This document shows positions 26,714 through 34,285 of a DNA stretch of 64,000 nucleotides, piece by piece. The stretch is from Mangrovibacillus cuniculi. GTDB lineage: Bacteria > Bacillota > Bacilli > Bacillales > R1DC41. Location of the stretch: contig NZ_CP049742.1 of the NCBI RefSeq assembly GCF_015482585.1, positions 1,384,501 through 1,448,500 of the forward strand, in the 5' to 3' direction. The notes under the pieces were generated by a model that did not search any database, was not told the origin of the DNA, and worked only from the letters and a program-made list of their open reading frames with translations. Within the stretch, counting starts at the first letter, position 1, and each line of letters begins with the position of its first letter. The translations under genes were made by a program, and so were the position numbers.

Positions 26714-27178
26714 TCATTCCGCTTCGTTTTCCTTCTCATCTACATCATGACAACGATGACAAATACCATGGAAAGTTAAGCGGTGATCTTTAATTTTAAA
26801 GTTCCAGTCTCGTTCGACAATTTGTTCTACGTCACCAAGTAGATCCTCTTTTATCTCATCTACTGCTCCACATTCAATACACACTAAATGATGGTGGAAA
26901 TGCGCTACTCCCTCTTGACGTAAATCGAATCGGGATACACCGTCTCCAAAGTTAATTTTATCGACTATTTTTAGCTCCGTTAACAATTCTAATGTTCGAT
27001 AAACGGTTGCTAGTCCAATTTCTGGTGCTTTTTCTTTTACTAAAAGATATACATCTTCTGCACTCAGATGATCGTCTTCACGCTCCAACAACACACGTAC
27101 GGTTGCTTCACGCTGAGGAGTGAGCTTGTAGCTTGCTGCATGCAGCTGCTTTTTTATTCTCTCAATTCGCTCTTCCAT
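26714..27178 (-). CDS. fur: Ferric uptake regulator Fur
   Basis: 154 residues from ATG 27178-27176 behind GAGGGAGGG; a longer in-frame start reaches past that site and is unlikely. The winged helix contains TPQREATVRVLLE and GLATVYRTLELL. The metal sites are HFHHHLVCIECGAVDE and the second cysteine pair CHRCHD. Fur represses iron uptake genes when iron is plentiful. A PerR-like box lies about 100 bases upstream, consistent with the known PerR control of fur in B. subtilis. Confidence 0.96.
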   Translation of the reverse strand: MEERIERIKKQLHAASYKLTPQREATVRVLLEREDDHLSAEDVYLLVKEKAPEIGLATVYRTLELLTELKIVDKINFGDGVSRFDLRQEGVAHFHHHLVCIECGAVDEIKEDLLGDVEQIVERDWNFKIKDHRLTFHGICHRCHDVDEKENEAE

Positions 27179-27278
27179 CAAGCGTCCCTCCCTCGCTAAT
27201 ATCTTTCTCATTATATCAAATGCTACATTGTTTGCAAAATAAAATCATTATAAATAGGAGTTTGTATTTATAATCATA

Positions 27279-27293
27279 TTATAATTATTATTA
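27279..27293. promoter_or_regulatory. PerR box upstream of fur
   Basis: TTATAATTATTATTA matches the PerR consensus TTATAATnATTATAA at 13 of 14 fixed positions. It lies in the 300-base AT-rich interval between fur and spoIIM. A half-site TGATAATCA follows at about 27296. Confidence 0.6.
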
Positions 27294-27407
27294 TATGATA
27301 ATCAAATGTTTTGCTTTGTATATTTACTGTGTAATTTATAGTGTATTTCTCGTGACAGTAGAAAGGTAAACATCAAGTATACTAAGACATTCACTAGATA
27401 AAGAGAC

Positions 27408-27464
27408 TCCTCTAAGTGCTGGCTTCATCACGTGGTCTACGAGGAGTTGTTACTGGTCACGTAA
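27408..27464 (+). repeat. 57-bp dispersed intergenic repeat, copy 1
   Basis: This segment aligns without gaps to the reverse complement of 62859-62915: the first 10 and last 21 bases are identical, with scattered matches between. Both copies stand beside a strong hairpin next to the end of a gene. Confidence 0.7.
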
Positions 27465-27471
27465 TAAAAAA

Positions 27472-27506
27472 TCCTCCTCACTTCTCATTAAGGAGAAGTA
27501 AGGAGG
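27472..27506 (-). terminator. Terminator of spoIIM, overlapping its last codons
   Basis: TCCTCCTCACTTCT pairs with AGAAGTAAGGAGGA (one mismatch) with the spoIIM stop codon in the loop; a T run follows on the minus strand. Confidence 0.8.
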
Positions 27507-28132
27507 ACTATTTTCATTAGATATGGTGATACATATGCTTCAATACCTGATGAACAAGTGATTACTACAACAGCTAAAACCAAAACGCCTAGATAACGCA
27601 CTATCCATGGCCCAATCGGTTGACTCGTTCGTTGTTTAATAAATATGGTTCTAATAAGCATTAGGGAAAAACTAGTTGCCATTACCGTTACAAAGATAAA
27701 TAAAGGAATGATTAGTAAATTTTGAGGTAGAACAGAAACAAAAGATAGTAAAAAACCATTCCATTTCATTTGATTTACCAAAAACCCAACGGAAAACCCT
27801 ACTACTACTCCTTTTAGAAAAAGTAATATAAATAGAATTGGTAAGCCAATGATAGAAATACCTAAAAGCCACATAATTCCTAAGAATTTATTATTATGGA
27901 AGAAACTTTGTTGGAATAATTCTTGAGAACTAGCAATATTCCCTTCCGTCATATCTCCAAAAAATTGTGTTAGATAGGTAAATAAGTCTTCTTTTTGTAC
28001 TAAAGAAAGATTATTGACCATAAATGCTCCAAATAAAACTCCCATTAAAAATAATATAGAAACGAATACATAAATAGAAGCATATGTATGTATATGATCT
28101 TGTAAAATAGTAGACTGTTGTCGACGCTTCAT
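27488..28132 (-). CDS. spoIIM: Stage II sporulation protein M
   Basis: 214 residues with about five membrane helices (for example YVFVSILFLMGVLFGAFM and IMWLLGISIIGLPILFILLFLKGVVVGFSVGFL). It matches SpoIIM in length and in position between nudF and fur. With SpoIID and SpoIIP it drives septal peptidoglycan removal and membrane migration during engulfment; SpoIIM anchors the complex in the mother-cell membrane. The SigE-like promoter 30 bases upstream fits mother-cell expression. Confidence 0.94.
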   Translation of the reverse strand: MKRRQQSTILQDHIHTYASIYVFVSILFLMGVLFGAFMVNNLSLVQKEDLFTYLTQFFGDMTEGNIASSQELFQQSFFHNNKFLGIMWLLGISIIGLPILFILLFLKGVVVGFSVGFLVNQMKWNGFLLSFVSVLPQNLLIIPLFIFVTVMATSFSLMLIRTIFIKQRTSQPIGPWIVRYLGVLVLAVVVITCSSGIEAYVSPYLMKIVLLTSP

Positions 28133-28163
28133 CTTTCTACCTCCCCGACTTGGCTATATATCT

Positions 28164-28192
28164 ACTCTATGAGCCAATTGAGAGAAGTATTA
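28164..28192 (-). promoter_or_regulatory. SigE promoter for spoIIM
   Basis: On the minus strand TAATACT, exactly 14 bases, CATAGAGT fits kmATATT-N14-CATAnnnT with one deviation. It lies between the nudF stop and the spoIIM start; spoIIM is a known SigE gene. Confidence 0.65.
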
Positions 28193-28198
28193 CTAGAT

Positions 28199-28756
28199 TT
28201 ACTTTTGTTTTAGTTGTAATAATTCCAAGTACTGAATCGCATAAGCTGTCTTGGCATCATGAATACGTTCCTCTTCCACTAATTTCTTTGCTTCCTCGAT
28301 AGAAAGCTCTAACACTTCGACAAATTCGTCTTCATCTACCTCCAAACGTTTTTCAGGAGTTGTCAAATCTGTTGCTAAATATACGTAAACTAGTTCATCT
28401 GCAAACCCAGGGGATGTATAGAAGGAAATAATTTTAGTCATTTGGCCTGCTTGCAAACCCGTTTCTTCTTCTAATTCTCTTTTGGCTGTTTCTAATGGAT
28501 CTTCGCCTTTTTCTAATTTTCCTGCTGGGATTTCCACCAGCGCTTTTTCCATGGCCTTGCGATATTGTTCAACCATGATGATTTTCCCTTCGTTTGTTAC
28601 TGGAATTACAGCAACAGCTCCAGGGTGCTTAATAATTTCTCTAGTAGACGTTTTTCCGTTAGGTAAATTCACTTCATCAACTTGAAGAGAAATAATTCTC
28701 CCCTTGTAGATTGATTTAGACGCTATTGTGGTTTCTTCCAATTGGTGTTTTTTCAT
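28199..28756 (-). CDS. nudF: ADP-ribose pyrophosphatase (Nudix)
   Basis: 185 residues. The Nudix box GKLEKGEDPLETAKRELEEETGL fits GX5EX7REUXEEXGU. The preceding IKHPGAVAVIPVTNEGKIIMVEQYRKAMEKALVEIPAGK is typical of ADP-ribose pyrophosphatases, which hydrolyse ADP-ribose to AMP and ribose-5-phosphate. AGGTGAGG precedes the ATG. Position before spoIIM matches yqkG/nudF of B. subtilis. Confidence 0.93.
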   Translation of the reverse strand: MKKHQLEETTIASKSIYKGRIISLQVDEVNLPNGKTSTREIIKHPGAVAVIPVTNEGKIIMVEQYRKAMEKALVEIPAGKLEKGEDPLETAKRELEEETGLQAGQMTKIISFYTSPGFADELVYVYLATDLTTPEKRLEVDEDEFVEVLELSIEEAKKLVEEERIHDAKTAYAIQYLELLQLKQK

Positions 28757-28849
28757 CTTAGTCCCTCACCTTTTTTGTTTTCAGTGTATCATATTTGGAT
28801 AGTTACAGAAAAAGAGGTATTGTAATAGAAAGAGAAAGGATGATGAAAT

Positions 28850-29779
28850 ATGGAAACGAGAAAACTTGGTTCTTCTAATCTTTTTGTAACAGCTGTCGGA
28901 TTTGGCTGTATGTCTATTGGAACAGATAAAAGGCAAGCAAAAAAGATTTTAGAAACTGCTTATGACCAAGGTATCCGATATTTTGATACTGCAGATCTTT
29001 ATGATCAAGGTGTAAATGAAGAGATTGTCGGAGAATTCCTAAAATCAGTCGGAAATGACATCATTCTTGCAACAAAAGTAGGGAATCGATTTACTCCTGG
29101 CGAAGAAGGATGGACATGGGATCCTAGTAAAAAATACATAAAAGAACAAGTAAAAAGTAGTTTAGCTCGTCTAAAAGTAGATAAAATAGATCTGTATCAA
29201 TTGCACGGTGGCACCATGGATGATCCACTTGATGAAGTGATAGAGGCATTTGAAGAATTAAAACAAGAATGTTTCATACAAGAATATGGAATCTCTTCGA
29301 TCCGACCTACTGTCATTAATTACTTTACCAAACACTCTTCTATTGCTAGTGTGATGATCCAGCATAGTATGCTAGATCAACGACCAGAGGAACAAGCTTA
29401 TCCTTTGTTAGATAGTAACCGAATTTCCGTTGTTACTAGAGGTCCAGTTGCGAAAGGGATTTTAACCGAAAGTGGTTTTGCTAAAAAGAAAGAAATGATT
29501 AGAGCAAAAGGTTACAATGGAATGCCGGGAGAAGAGGTCATTAGGACCGTTGAAAAAGTTCGTGAGTGGGGTATGGAGAATGGTTATACCCTAGAGGAGT
29601 TGGCTCTCCAGTACAACTTAGCACATAATCCTGTGGCATCTGTGGTGGTTGGTGCAAGCAGCCCAGAACAAATCACCGAAACAGTGAAAGCATTTCATTC
29701 AACGCCTTTAACAAAAGAGCAACTGAAAGAATTGAAGTCGCTTTTACCTTTCTATAAATATGAGGCACACCGTATATAG
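28850..29779 (+). CDS. yqkF: Aldo/keto reductase YqkF
   Basis: 309 residues forming a TIM-barrel AKR. The catalytic Asp and Tyr are in FDTADLYDQGVNEEIVGEFL and the lysine in ILATKVG; the histidine lies in DLYQLHGG. The C-terminal VVVGASSPEQITETV region binds NADP(H). It is divergent from nudF as in B. subtilis, where yqkF lies between yqkE and nudF. The natural substrate is unknown. A 10-bp hairpin follows the stop. Confidence 0.9.
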   Translation: METRKLGSSNLFVTAVGFGCMSIGTDKRQAKKILETAYDQGIRYFDTADLYDQGVNEEIVGEFLKSVGNDIILATKVGNRFTPGEEGWTWDPSKKYIKEQVKSSLARLKVDKIDLYQLHGGTMDDPLDEVIEAFEELKQECFIQEYGISSIRPTVINYFTKHSSIASVMIQHSMLDQRPEEQAYPLLDSNRISVVTRGPVAKGILTESGFAKKKEMIRAKGYNGMPGEEVIRTVEKVREWGMENGYTLEELALQYNLAHNPVASVVVGASSPEQITETVKAFHSTPLTKEQLKELKSLLPFYKYEAHRI

Positions 29780-29794
29780 GAATAGGAAAATAAA

Positions 29795-29822
29795 TGACTG
29801 CAGCAATCACTCGCTGCAGTCA
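29795..29822. terminator. Hairpin between convergent yqkF and yqkE
   Basis: TGACTGCAGC / GCTGCAGTCA, perfect 10-bp stem with an eight-base loop. The T run is weak, so termination is likely but not certain. Confidence 0.55.
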
Positions 29823-29851
29823 CTTCTCTATGAATTTCAGCCTAAATATTG

Positions 29852-30103
29852 TTATTTAAATTCTTTCCAATTCATACTTGATTCTGATAGAAGCTCTTCA
29901 AAAGACTTGTTTTTTTCTCTTCTTTTTTGCTCCTCTATTCTTCTCTTCTCTTCCGCTTCTAATCTCTTTTGCTCATCTACTTTTAATTGTTGTTTTGTAT
30001 TGGATAACTTATCTTTTAATTCTTTCCCTAACAAATCACCTAATGTGAGTGTTTCTTTTTCTTGCTTTTTAGGTACTGGGTTTGTTCCTTTTTTCTTTGC
30101 CAT
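29852..30103 (-). CDS. yqkE: YqkE family protein (DUF3886)
   Basis: 83 residues, very rich in lysine, glutamate and glutamine. MAKKKGTNPVPKKQ is followed by LGDLLGKELKDKL and a long charged helix (residues about 35-75) likely to form a coiled coil, then SSMNWKEFK. The small charged DUF3886 proteins have this composition and lie beside yqkF, as here. Function unknown. Confidence 0.85.
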   Translation of the reverse strand: MAKKKGTNPVPKKQEKETLTLGDLLGKELKDKLSNTKQQLKVDEQKRLEAEEKRRIEEQKRREKNKSFEELLSESSMNWKEFK

Positions 30104-30226
30104 CTTACCAACTTCCTTTCTCTCACCTAGTATATCATGCCTATTTATACGTGAAAATGCTTCTACTTAGCTCTCTTTTTCCATACATATAGATTACCGT
30201 ACAAAATCGGAAAGGATGAGTGTAGG

Positions 30227-31132
30227 ATGCAGGATGATCACGTAACCATCATTGAAGTGGGCGCTCGAGACGGATTACAGAACGAACGTAATTGGGTACC
30301 GACGGATGTTAAATTAACGTTTTTACAAAAGCTTGCTGATGCCGGGTGTAATGAAATGGAAATCACTTCGTTTGTCTCTCCCAAAAGAGTTCCGCAGATG
30401 AGTGATGCTGAAGATATTGCTTGCCACCCCTTTACAAAAAGAGATTACGTATTAGTTCCGAATGAAAAAGGATTGGAGCGTGCATTGGCAGTATCTAGTC
30501 ATGTTACACCAGCTTTTTTTGTTGGAGCTTCTTCTTCCTTTCAACTAAAGAATATCGGCATGACTCACACCGATTCTCTTCATTTAATCCCAAGGTTAAT
30601 TGCACAAGTAAAAAATCAAGACCGTTTTTCCAGACTTTGTGTTTCTACTGCTTTTTATTGTCCTTTTGAAGGAAAAATGGATGAAAATCAAGTTGTCGAC
30701 TTCTGTATACCCTATATAGAGGCTGGTGTAGATGAATTATCTATTGCAGATACTATTGGAATGGCTAACCCTAAACAAGTTCAATCTTTATTTCATAAAC
30801 TTCAACAAACATTTCCAAATGTTCTCCTGACCGCTCACTTTCATGATACGAGAAAAAGAGGTCTAGCAAATGTTTTTGCTGCGTTGGAAAGTGGTGTTAG
30901 ACGTTTTGATACTTCCATTGGAGAATTAGGTGGCTGTCCATTTGCTCCAGGTGCTACTGGTAATGTTGCAACGGAAGAAGTAGTTAGTTTTTTGGATGAC
31001 TTAGGTATGAAGACTGGCATATCCTTAGAAGGTTTATCCGCTGCGTATCGAATTGTTGCACCAGTGTTAAGACGACCTAATCCAACAACTTATGCTAAAC
31101 TCGGCCCCTTTTCTATCACTGCATATGAATAG
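30227..31132 (+). CDS. Hydroxymethylglutaryl-CoA lyase
   Basis: 301 residues of the HMG-CoA lyase/DRE-TIM barrel family. EVGARDGLQNE carries the catalytic Arg-Asp pair, AHFHDTR holds metal-binding histidines, and the conserved cysteine is in GGCPFAPGATGNVATEEVV. The enzyme cleaves HMG-CoA to acetyl-CoA and acetoacetate, the last step of leucine breakdown. In B. subtilis the homolog yngG is in a degradation operon; here it stands alone between yqkE and yqkD with its own ribosome site AAAGGATG. Acetoacetate is also the product of the hydroxybutyrate dehydrogenase at 16.5 kb, though no direct link is shown. Confidence 0.92.
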   Translation: MQDDHVTIIEVGARDGLQNERNWVPTDVKLTFLQKLADAGCNEMEITSFVSPKRVPQMSDAEDIACHPFTKRDYVLVPNEKGLERALAVSSHVTPAFFVGASSSFQLKNIGMTHTDSLHLIPRLIAQVKNQDRFSRLCVSTAFYCPFEGKMDENQVVDFCIPYIEAGVDELSIADTIGMANPKQVQSLFHKLQQTFPNVLLTAHFHDTRKRGLANVFAALESGVRRFDTSIGELGGCPFAPGATGNVATEEVVSFLDDLGMKTGISLEGLSAAYRIVAPVLRRPNPTTYAKLGPFSITAYE

Positions 31133-31210
31133 TTTTCACGTGCTTTCCCCTCCCTTTTTATGGTACTATTTGGGCATAGATAGTACGTATAAGTAAAGGA
31201 GAGTGCTGAA

Positions 31211-32143
31211 ATGAAATCATGGGTAAAATGGCTTGGAGCTGCTTCTGTAGCAGCAACAACTGCTGCCACATATGGAGTAGCACATCATGTTTCAAACAGG
31301 CTATTATATTATAAAAAGAAAGAACTTTCTCTTGTTATAGATCGCGAAATTTCTGCTAAACGGCTAGACCAAGATGTCTTTTCTCAGTTACCGTTAGTAG
31401 AAAAAGACATCCCTTCTCCGTTCGGCTATTCCATTCATTCTTGGTTTATTACTCCTTATCCAGATTCAAAAAAAGTAATGATCTTTTCTCACGGAGTTTC
31501 GGAAAACAAATGGAATTCTATTAAATATATGGACATATTTCGTGAACTTGGATTTAACGCTGTTCTCTACGATCATCGTAGGCACGGTGATTCTGGTGGA
31601 GAGTCGACTAGTTATGGTGTTTATGAAAAACGTGACTTAGCGGCAGTAGTAGCGGAGACTAAAAAAACATTTGGAGAAGATGCACTAATAGGGATTCACG
31701 GTGAATCGATGGGTGCAGTGACGACACTTCTTTACGCAAGTCAGGTAGAAGATGCTGTTGATTTTTATGTCGCCGACTGCCCGTTTGCTAGTTTCGCCGA
31801 CCAAGTTGCAGAACGGATGAAAACCGAATCTAAACTTCCATTACACGTGTTAATGCCAGTCATTGACTCTGTTCTATATCGTCGAGCAGGTTATTCTATG
31901 TATGATAGTGCCCCTATCGACACAGTAGACCGTATCCAAAAACCTGTTTTATTTATTACCACAGAAAAAGATGACTACATCCCTGCTTCTGCAACAATTG
32001 CTTTATATCATAAGAAACAAGGAGCTAAGAAGTTATCGGTGTTGAAAAATGGATTGCATGCACAAGGGTTAAATGAAAATAAAGAAGCATATCAAGAAGT
32101 GGTGAAGAGTTTCTTGGATGAAATGGTTTACGACACTAAGTAA
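31211..32143 (+). CDS. yqkD: Alpha/beta hydrolase YqkD
   Basis: 310 residues with an N-terminal hydrophobic segment (about 4-26) that may be a signal anchor. The fold shows SHGVSENKWN (oxyanion region), LYDHRRHGDSGGE, and the nucleophile elbow GIHGESMG with S166; TEKDDYIPAS and the terminal HAQG give the acid and histidine. It resembles the BAAT/dienelactone hydrolase-like YqkD of B. subtilis. The substrate is unknown. The downstream hairpin belongs to repeat copy B. Confidence 0.88.
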   Translation: MKSWVKWLGAASVAATTAATYGVAHHVSNRLLYYKKKELSLVIDREISAKRLDQDVFSQLPLVEKDIPSPFGYSIHSWFITPYPDSKKVMIFSHGVSENKWNSIKYMDIFRELGFNAVLYDHRRHGDSGGESTSYGVYEKRDLAAVVAETKKTFGEDALIGIHGESMGAVTTLLYASQVEDAVDFYVADCPFASFADQVAERMKTESKLPLHVLMPVIDSVLYRRAGYSMYDSAPIDTVDRIQKPVLFITTEKDDYIPASATIALYHKKQGAKKLSVLKNGLHAQGLNENKEAYQEVVKSFLDEMVYDTK

Positions 32144-32190
32144 CTAGTTAATTACCTTTTTCGATCTAAAAAAAGCTGGGGCAAAACAAA

Positions 32191-32223
32191 AAAGGTACTT
32201 TTCGAAGAAACGAATGTACCTTT
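32191..32223. terminator. Hairpin terminator behind yqkD, part of repeat copy B
   Basis: AAAGGTAC pairs with GTACCTTT, extended by an imperfect inner stem, followed by TTTG on the plus strand and preceded by an A run that would act on the other strand. Confidence 0.75.
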
Positions 32224-32490
32224 TTTGTGTTGTATTTAATTTTATAATAATGCGGAATTAGTGCGTTTACAGAATATATCTTTGGGATTGTAGCGGGAGG
32301 GGCGACTCCTACGGGAAAGGTGTGGTGTCTAGCTTCAGGTGCGCAACCGCTCTGAAAAGTCCAAAAGCCCTCCGGTGGCTGAAGAGCTGCCTCCTCGGTC
32401 TTCCAAACTTTTCTGCCGCGGCTGAACGCGCGCCTTTCGCTTTTCGTAGTGGAAAGCGTCCCCCTGCAGCGGAAATCCCTGTGCAGTCAC
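32191..32490 (-). repeat. GC-rich modular intergenic repeat, copy B (inverted relative to A)
   Basis: The reverse complement of this block has the same left end (GTGACTGCACAGGGATTTCC), the long middle module of copy A (from CGCTTTCC through CGAGGAGGCAGCT and GCGGTTGCGCACCTG) and the right end GAGTCGCCCC...CGCTACAATCCC, then the conserved AT-rich flank and a GGTAC hairpin. It lacks the GGGGTCTCAG module present in A and C. Open frames across it are composition artefacts. Confidence 0.85.
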
Positions 32491-32517
32491 TTTTGGGTTT
32501 TGTCCAAGCCTCTTTCG

Positions 32518-32844
32518 TTACACACGAAGCGCCATTCTCGGATTTAAGATTTGGCTATCGTTCTTTAATTGGAACGTTCTTGCGCTCTCACTAAAATCAA
32601 TTACTACCTCTTCATCATAAAAAATTAATTTTGTTTTCTCTACAATAATATCTCCGTCGTTCGTTGCCAACGTGATATGGTCATCTATCTCTTTTTCTTC
32701 CGATGGGATATACCTTAACGTAGGGATTCCGCTGACTACACACCCGCATCCTTCTGTATCATAATGCAATTTCAGCAATACGTCTCCATCCGGTTTGCGC
32801 TTAGTCAGCTCTTCTTTCGCTCTCGATGTAATCGTTACTTTCAT
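32518..32844 (-). CDS. yqkB: HesB/IscA-like protein YqkB
   Basis: 108 residues. MKVTITSRAKEELTKRK and LHYDTEGCGCVVSGIPTL belong to the iron-sulfur biosynthesis (HesB/YadR/YfhF-like) fold, with the EGCGC cysteines as possible metal ligands. The C-terminal cysteine pair of true IscA is missing, so a direct cluster-carrier role is uncertain. It matches YqkB of B. subtilis, found next to yqkD. The stop lies 28 bases from the edge of repeat copy B. Confidence 0.85.
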   Translation of the reverse strand: MKVTITSRAKEELTKRKPDGDVLLKLHYDTEGCGCVVSGIPTLRYIPSEEKEIDDHITLATNDGDIIVEKTKLIFYDEEVVIDFSESARTFQLKNDSQILNPRMALRV

Positions 32845-32958
32845 CGTACTCCCTCCATTTCTATTTAGATTTTAACATATTCTGTCGAAAGTCTTGTTAT
32901 TTTTGCTCAAAGTAACTAGGATAAGATATGGGGAAGGAATTACATGAGGAGGATGATT

Positions 32959-33165
32959 ATGTCAAAAGTAACGATTAAAGTAATGGATAACGGTGGATTC
33001 CGTGTCACAGGTGATGTTGATTTAGTAGATGCAGAAGGAAATTTATACCCAGCGAAACCAGCTTTCTCTCTATGCCGCTGTGGACAATCACAAAAAATGC
33101 CTTATTGCGACGCTTCTCACAAAGGAAACTTTGAGTCATGCGTTCGTGTGGAAGCGCAAGAATAG
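32959..33165 (+). CDS. CDGSH iron-sulfur domain protein
   Basis: 68 residues from ATG 32959, behind GAGGAGG; in-frame codons further upstream precede that site. The CDGSH zinc-finger-type motif is CRCGQSQKMPYCDASHKG, with three cysteines and one histidine binding a 2Fe-2S cluster. Proteins of this size are mitoNEET-like electron-transfer or redox-sensing proteins. It stands divergent from yqkB, itself an iron-sulfur-related family. Confidence 0.92.
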   Translation: MSKVTIKVMDNGGFRVTGDVDLVDAEGNLYPAKPAFSLCRCGQSQKMPYCDASHKGNFESCVRVEAQE

Positions 33166-33171
33166 TTTACA

Positions 33172-33210
33172 AAAAGGAACTGGATTGCTTTAATAAGCGC
33201 AGTTCCTTTT
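33172..33210 (+). terminator. Terminator of the CDGSH gene
   Basis: AAAAGGAACTG / CAGTTCCTTTT, 11-bp stem with a 17-base loop, followed by CTTTTTC. Confidence 0.75.
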
Positions 33211-33283
33211 CTTTTTCCCATACTTAGATGCATAAATACCCTGCTTAAATCAAATAGTAGAATAAAAAGATAGGGTGTGCTGA

Positions 33284-33769
33284 ATGGACAAGATTTTACT
33301 TAAAGGGTTAATTCTGGCATGTTGTGCTGCTGCTCCTTTTTTGTTCAAACGTCGTAATATGTATGAATTATTTGTTGTTTTCTTTTCTAAAGGAGTTGTC
33401 TCTACTTTATTAGATGCATATGTAGTCAACTCGAAGCGCATTGCTTATCCTGTTCGTCCATTCCCTGACGTTTTTAAAACGAACATCGTTTTTGATATGT
33501 TATTTTTCCCTCTTTGTAGTGTGCTTTGGATTCGTCAGTGCTACAAAGATTCTGTCACTGGTGTCCTTTGGAAGAGTTTAACTTGGAGTATTCCAATGAG
33601 CGGTGCTCAGTGGGTTTTACAACGTTACACCAATCTATTAGAGTGGCGTAGATGGAACGTTCTTTATACTTTTGTCAGTGTGACGTTTACATTAATTATC
33701 ATTCGTATTTTAATCGAGGTGTTAAGACGACTTCAACCTTCTACATTTTCTCGAAAGACTTTTTTATAA
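33284..33769 (+). CDS. CBO0543-type membrane protein
   Basis: 161 residues with about four or five membrane helices and conserved-looking loops (VNSKRIAYPVRPFPDVFKTNIVFDMLFFP and the C-terminal VLRRLQPS). It fits the CBO0543 family of clostridial and bacillar membrane proteins, all without known function. A GGGTGTGC ribosome site precedes the ATG. Monocistronic, with a strong terminator. Confidence 0.75.
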   Translation: MDKILLKGLILACCAAAPFLFKRRNMYELFVVFFSKGVVSTLLDAYVVNSKRIAYPVRPFPDVFKTNIVFDMLFFPLCSVLWIRQCYKDSVTGVLWKSLTWSIPMSGAQWVLQRYTNLLEWRRWNVLYTFVSVTFTLIIIRILIEVLRRLQPSTFSRKTFL

Positions 33770-33800
33770 ATGGCTAGCCTAATTCTTATTAATACAGAGA

Positions 33801-33825
33801 AGTCCCGCGATGGAAGTGCGGGACT
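33801..33825 (+). terminator. Terminator after the CBO0543-type gene
   Basis: AGTCCCGC / GCGGGACT stem with a nine-base loop, followed by TTTTCTTG. Confidence 0.88.
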
Positions 33826-33939
33826 TTTTCTTGCTATTTTCTAAAGTGGCTAAGATGGATTTAAACGTTCCTTATTCTCTTCTTCACGATGATTTTGCTC
33901 CCCCAGAGGAGTTTGACGAGTCAGTATCTTCTTAAAGCC

Positions 33940-34272
33940 TCACTTATCCACCAATTCTAAATTCGTGACTTTTTCCATGGATACTTTTCTTGTTTCTGTT
34001 TTACCCTCTAACATCAATACTCTCTGTAACATATCTACCTTTCTAACAACTCCTATTACCTCTTGAAAATATCCACCTTCAAAGTAAGTGAGCGTTACAA
34101 GTTGTTGACCATCTAACGCTTCTTGCAATCGTTCGTTCAACTCTTCCCACATATGCATATCTAGTTCTGGTTGTTTTTGCTCATTTTGACGCATTTGTTG
34201 TTCACGTAATATCTTCACATGTTCCGGAAGCATCATGGATGTCCATTTAATTCGACCTCGATCTCGTATCAT
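33940..34272 (-). CDS. YolD-like family protein
   Basis: 110 residues. MIRDRGRIKWTSMMLPEHVKILRE is the standard YolD-like N-terminus, followed by a domain with QLVTLTYFEGGYFQEVIGVVRKVD. YolD-like proteins are encoded directly behind SOS-induced Y-family polymerases (yqjX behind yqjW, yolD behind uvrX in B. subtilis) and are thought to assist them in damage tolerance. It lies 13 bases after the polymerase gene at 34286, with AGGAGGT before its ATG. Confidence 0.92.
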   Translation of the reverse strand: MIRDRGRIKWTSMMLPEHVKILREQQMRQNEQKQPELDMHMWEELNERLQEALDGQQLVTLTYFEGGYFQEVIGVVRKVDMLQRVLMLEGKTETRKVSMEKVTNLELVDK

Positions 34273-34285
34273 TTATCTACACCTC

